From the NCBI RefSeq assembly GCF_947496385.1, contig NZ_CANMCP010000004.1, positions 294,922 to 358,921 on the forward strand: DNA of 64,000 nucleotides, read 5' to 3'. This stretch comes from an uncultured Croceicoccus sp. (GTDB taxonomy: Bacteria; Pseudomonadota; Alphaproteobacteria; Sphingomonadales; Sphingomonadaceae). The translations under genes and the position numbers were made by a program. This document shows positions 60,447 to 64,000 of this stretch, one piece after another. The stretch's first letter is position 1, and every line of letters begins with the position of its first letter. Below the pieces are notes generated by a model, which was not told the origin of the DNA, made no database searches, and saw only the letters and a program-made list of their open reading frames with translations.

Positions 60447-61765
60447 GAACCCCCGAAACCATGACGAACACGAATCTCACCCCGAAGGCCATCGTGGCCG
60501 CGCTCGACGAACATATCGTCGGGCAGACCGATGCGAAGCGCGCCGTGGCCGTGGCCCTGCGCAATCGCTGGCGGCGTCAACGCCTGCCGGAGGAATTGCG
60601 CAACGAGGTGACGCCCAAGAACATCCTCATGATCGGGCCCACCGGCTGCGGCAAGACCGAGATCAGCCGCCGTCTGGCGAAACTGGCCGATGCGCCTTTC
60701 GTCAAGGTCGAGGCGACCAAGTTCACCGAGGTCGGCTATGTCGGGCGCGATGTCGAACAGATCGCCCGAGACCTTGCCGAGGAAGCGATCCGCCTTGAAA
60801 AGGACCGCCGCCGCGACGCGGTGCGCGATGCGGCGTCGGCTGCGGCGATGAAGCGCCTGCTCGACGCGCTCGTCGGTGACAGCGCCAGCGAGGCGACCCG
60901 CGAAAGCTTCCGGCAGCGGATCGTCGACAACCATCTCAACGATACCGAGGTGGAGATCGAGGTGGAGGACCAGCCCGCGATGAACATGGAGCTGCCCGGC
61001 ATGGGCGGCAATGTGGGCATGATCAACCTGTCCGACATGATGGGCAAGGCGTTCGGCGGACAGAAGCTGAAACGCCGGAAACTGCGCGTCGCCGATGCCT
61101 GGGACAAGCTGGTCGACGAGGAATCGGAAAAGCGCATGGATCAGGACGACGTCGCCCGCGTCGCGCTGCAGAATGCCGAAACCAACGGCATCGTGTTCCT
61201 CGACGAGATCGACAAGATCGCCGTGCCCGACAATCGCGGCGGGCAGGTCAGCCGCGAAGGGGTGCAGCGCGATCTGCTTCCCCTCATCGAAGGGACGACC
61301 GTTTCGACCAAGTACGGTCCGATGAAGACCGACCATATCCTCTTCATCGCCAGCGGCGCGTTCCACGTGTCGAAGCCCAGCGACATGCTCCCGGAGTTAC
61401 AGGGGCGCCTGCCGATCCGGGTGGAGCTGAAGGCGCTGACCGAAGAGGATTTCGTGCGGATCCTGTGCGAGACGCGCGCCAATCTGGTGCAGCAGTACAA
61501 GGCGCTCATCGGGACCGAGGACGTGACTCTTGATTTCAGCGAGGAGGCAATCCGCGAGATCGCCACCATCGCCGCGCAGGTGAATGAAAGCGTGGAGAAT
61601 ATCGGTGCCCGCCGCCTGTCGACGGTGATGGAAAAGCTGCTCGAGGAAGTGAGCTTCGATGCGGAGGAGCGCGGCGGTTCCACCGTTTCGGTCGACCGCG
61701 ACTATGTGCGCGAACGGCTCGCCGAACTGGCGCAGGACAGCGATCTGTCGAAATATATCCTCTGA
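60443..61765 (+). CDS. hslU: HslU ATPase subunit of the HslUV protease
   Basis: 440 residues. Walker [11 protein letters not shown], Walker [14 protein letters not shown], sensor motif [12 protein letters not shown] and [20 protein letters not shown] near the end, with the C-terminal tail KYIL that docks on HslV. AAA+ unfoldase. The start overlaps hslV; ATG 60461 is an internal option. A strong terminator follows at 61791. Confidence 0.97.
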   Translation: MRTPETMTNTNLTPKAIVAALDEHIVGQTDAKRAVAVALRNRWRRQRLPEELRNEVTPKNILMIGPTGCGKTEISRRLAKLADAPFVKVEATKFTEVGYVGRDVEQIARDLAEEAIRLEKDRRRDAVRDAASAAAMKRLLDALVGDSASEATRESFRQRIVDNHLNDTEVEIEVEDQPAMNMELPGMGGNVGMINLSDMMGKAFGGQKLKRRKLRVADAWDKLVDEESEKRMDQDDVARVALQNAETNGIVFLDEIDKIAVPDNRGGQVSREGVQRDLLPLIEGTTVSTKYGPMKTDHILFIASGAFHVSKPSDMLPELQGRLPIRVELKALTEEDFVRILCETRANLVQQYKALIGTEDVTLDFSEEAIREIATIAAQVNESVENIGARRLSTVMEKLLEEVSFDAEERGGSTVSVDRDYVRERLAELAQDSDLSKYIL

Positions 61766-61790
61766 CGGCGTAGCATTCGCTGCAAGGAAG

Positions 61791-61826
61791 ACGGCGCCAT
61801 CTCCGAAGCGGGGATGGCGCCGTTTT
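61791..61826 (+). terminator. Rho-independent terminator after hslU
   Basis: Arms ACGGCGCCAT and ATGGCGCCGT are perfectly complementary, 10 bases each, with a 13-base loop and a short T-run. It lies between hslU and the convergent ABC transporter gene. Confidence 0.9.
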
Positions 61827-61865
61827 CGTGCCGAGTTTGCGCATGCGTCGGGTGCGCCTGTGCGC

Positions 61866-63677
61866 TCAGGCCGGCTCTTCCTGGCTATCGGCGGCCTGCC
61901 GCGCCCACATTTCGGCATAGAGCCCGTCATGGCGCAGCAATTGTGCATGGCTCCCGCTTTCGGCGAGGCGCCCGTGGTCGAGCACGAGAATACGGTCGGT
62001 ATCGACCACGGTGGACAGCCGGTGCGCGATGGTGAGCGTCGTGCGATGCCGCGCGATCCGCCGCATGGTGCGTAATATGTCCTGTTCCGTGCGCGAATCG
62101 AGTGCGCTGGTCGCCTCGTCGAACAGGATGATCGGCGGGTCCTTCAACAGCGTGCGGGCGATGGCGACGCGCTGCTTCTCCCCGCCCGACAGTTTCAGCC
62201 CGCGTTCGCCGACCTCCGTGTCGTACCCCGATGGCAGACGTTCGATAAATTCGGCAATGGCGGCGCCGTGTGCCGCGGCCTCGATCTCGTCCTGCGTCGC
62301 ACCTTCGCGGCCATAGGCGAGATTGTAGCCGATGCTTTCGTTGAACAGCACGCTGTCCTGCGGGACGATGCCGATCTGGCGGCGCAGGCTTTCCTGCGTC
62401 ACGTCGCGAATGTCCTGTCCGTCGATGAGGATGCGGCCGTCCTGCGGATCGTAGAAGCGGAACAGCAGCCGCGCGATCGTGGACTTGCCGGCGCCCGACG
62501 GTCCGACGATGGCGATCCGCTCGCCGGCGTCGACCTCGAAGCTCAGCCCGTGCAGGATTTCACGGTCGGGGTCGTAACCGAAATGCACATTGTCAAAGGC
62601 GATCGTCGCGCGGGCCACATGGATGGCAGGCGCGCCGGGCTTGTCCGCGACCTCGACCGGCGTGTCGATCAGCCGGAACATCTCCGCCATGTCGATGAGG
62701 CCCTGCCGGATCGTGCGATAGACCCAGCCCAGCATGTCGAGCGGGCGGAACAGCTGCGTCAGATAGGTATTCACGAAGACGAGATCGCCGGTGCTCAGCT
62801 CCCCGCGGCTCCACCCCCACACGGTATAGCCCATCGCCGCCGCCATCAGCAGGTTCATGATCGCAGCCTGCACGATATTGAGCAGACCCAGCGAGTTTTC
62901 GGATTTCAGCGCCGCCTGCGCATAGGCGCGCGCGGCCCCGGCATAGCGTTCCTGCTCGCGATGCTCGGCCCCGAAATATTTGACCGTCTCGTAATTCAGC
63001 AGCGAATCAACCGCGCGCGACAGGGCACGGCCGTCCATCTCGTTCATTTCGGCGCGCAGTTTCGTGCGCCATTCGGTGATCCACCGGGTGATGAGGATAT
63101 AGGCGACCACGGTCGTGCCCGTCGCCAGCACCAGACCCCACCCGAAATTGAGGTAGAAGATCACAGCCACCGCGATCAGCTCGATCACCGTCGGCGCGAT
63201 ATTGAACAGGAGGAAATAGAGCATGGAATCGATGCTCTTGGTTCCGCGTTCGATCGTCTTGGTCACCTGGCCGGTGCGGCGGGACAGGTGAAAGCGCAGC
63301 GAAAGGCGATGGAGCCGGGCAAAGACATCCTCCGCCAGGCTGCGGGTGGCGTCCTGCCCTACGCGTTCGAAGATGATGTTGCGGATATTGTCGAACGCCA
63401 CGCTGGCGAACCGGCCGAGCGCGTAGGCGAGCACGAACGCCATGGCGACCATCGCGGCCTCGTTCGCGGGCGTCGCCATCGAATCGACCGCGCGCTTGTA
63501 CGCAAAGGGGAGAGCGAGGGTCGTCGCCTTGGCCAGCAGGACGAACACCATGGCAAAGACGATCCGGCGTTTGAGCGCGGCATCATGGCTCGGCCAGAGA
63601 TAGGGCAGAAAGCGCCGCAGCGTTCCCCAGTCGGCTTTGTCCTTCAGGTCGCGGGCGGAAACATTGTCTGGTGGCAT
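61866..63677 (-). CDS. Atm1-type ABC exporter (fused membrane and ATPase domains)
   Basis: 603 residues. Six membrane helices, with RFHLSRRTGQVTKTIERGTK and NYETVKYFGAEHREQERYAG, the Atm1/HMT1 signature. ATPase: Walker A VGPSGAGKSTIARLL, signature KLSGGEKQRVAIART, Walker B IILFDEATSALD, His-loop TIAHRLSTV. Homologues in Novosphingobium export glutathione complexes and heavy metals. ATG 63677; the GTG at 63701 is less likely. Convergent with hslU. Confidence 0.93.
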   Translation of the reverse strand: MPPDNVSARDLKDKADWGTLRRFLPYLWPSHDAALKRRIVFAMVFVLLAKATTLALPFAYKRAVDSMATPANEAAMVAMAFVLAYALGRFASVAFDNIRNIIFERVGQDATRSLAEDVFARLHRLSLRFHLSRRTGQVTKTIERGTKSIDSMLYFLLFNIAPTVIELIAVAVIFYLNFGWGLVLATGTTVVAYILITRWITEWRTKLRAEMNEMDGRALSRAVDSLLNYETVKYFGAEHREQERYAGAARAYAQAALKSENSLGLLNIVQAAIMNLLMAAAMGYTVWGWSRGELSTGDLVFVNTYLTQLFRPLDMLGWVYRTIRQGLIDMAEMFRLIDTPVEVADKPGAPAIHVARATIAFDNVHFGYDPDREILHGLSFEVDAGERIAIVGPSGAGKSTIARLLFRFYDPQDGRILIDGQDIRDVTQESLRRQIGIVPQDSVLFNESIGYNLAYGREGATQDEIEAAAHGAAIAEFIERLPSGYDTEVGERGLKLSGGEKQRVAIARTLLKDPPIILFDEATSALDSRTEQDILRTMRRIARHRTTLTIAHRLSTVVDTDRILVLDHGRLAESGSHAQLLRHDGLYAEMWARQAADSQEEPA

Positions 63678-63935
63678 GGCAGGCAATGTAGGGAACGGCA
63701 CCGGAATGAACAGGCGGCGTCACTACCGGCACGCGATTCGAATGTGCGGAGGATTCGCGGGAATCGGAGTGAGCCGCGCTTTTCCGCCAGTTTACCGGCG
63801 ATGCCGGCCTCCGGTCGATGATCCGGAGCGCGCAGGAAAAGCCCGAACCGGTATCGAATGGAACTTTTTTCAGGCCCTAAGACATTGGAAATGTTGGGTT
63901 TTCAAAATCCGTGCAATATTTCCGTAATCCATGTG

Positions 63936-63964
63936 TTGACCGAATCGAGAGTGCCCCATATATG
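63936..63964 (+). promoter_or_regulatory. Strong sigma-70 promoter, probably of an rRNA operon
   Basis: TTGACC (63936-63941), a 17-base spacer and TATATG (63959-63964) form a near-consensus promoter in an otherwise GC-rich region, preceded by an AT-rich stretch. No ORF starts after it within the window, and the leader CTCACCGGACGGCGAGACGC is of the kind seen upstream of sphingomonad rrn operons. I infer an rrn operon just beyond base 64000. Confidence 0.65.
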
Positions 63965-64000
63965 CCCTCTCACCGGACGGCGAGACGCTCTCTAGCGGGG

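Overview
The window is GC-rich and fully coding-dense, with alphaproteobacterial signatures: COQ9 next to FeoAB, a CBP3-type ubiquinol-cytochrome c chaperone coupled to a YceD/DUF177 protein, a DUF1134 (EipA-type) periplasmic protein, an HslVU pair ending in YIL, and many TonB-dependent receptors, SDRs and Rieske oxygenases. Together these point to a sphingomonad (Sphingomonadales). I infer this from gene content only; no search was run.

Layout. (1) 1-5.9 kb: a catabolic block of two SDRs, an ACAD10/11-like phosphotransferase, a MaoC hydratase, a Tyr phosphatase, a quinone oxidoreductase and an amidohydrolase. (2) 6.0-10.2 kb: two convergent TetR-type regulators, one with an extra N-terminal helix-turn-helix, then an aldose-epimerase/SDR pair and a siderophore-interacting ferric reductase. 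(3) 10.2-15.8 kb: a three-gene RND efflux system. (4) 15.9-20.1 kb: a siderophore receptor, a small membrane protein and a PepSY protein behind a candidate Fur operator. (5) 20.2-25.7 kb: an ExoP-like GH3 glucosidase with a FucP-type sugar transporter, and a divergent MFS carrier, with a near-symmetric lac-type operator between them. (6) 25.7-28.1 kb: a second TonB-dependent receptor. (7) 28.3-34.7 kb: a caa3-type cytochrome oxidase locus (CtaG, b561, two cytochromes c, subunit II with fused cytochrome c, fused subunit I/III). The oxidase lacks the K-channel lysine. (8) 34.7-42.4 kb: ExoD, then enoyl-CoA hydratase, SMP-30 lactonase, TetR, and a cluster of two Rieske oxygenase alpha subunits around a VOC protein and an SDR. 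(9) 42.4-44.7 kb: a decayed FAD monooxygenase, a NodD-like LysR regulator and a gene-poor stretch. (10) 44.7-47 kb: PadR, a membrane partner and a DUF418 protein. (11) 47.2-64 kb: housekeeping genes, namely tRNA-Ser(GCU), EipA, aromatic aminotransferase, RibE/RibD, M48-like peptidase, YcgN, SCO1, ankyrin protein, COQ9, FeoAB, SSB, YceD, CBP3, BamE, HslVU and an Atm1-type ABC exporter. The last 65 bases look like a strong rRNA-type promoter, so an rrn operon probably starts just past the window.

Most operons are tightly packed with ATGA or GTGA stop/start overlaps, which I used to choose many starts. The points most worth following are the K-channel-less caa3 oxidase, the twin stand-alone Rieske oxygenases, the double-HTH TetR regulator and the probable ATT start of ribD.
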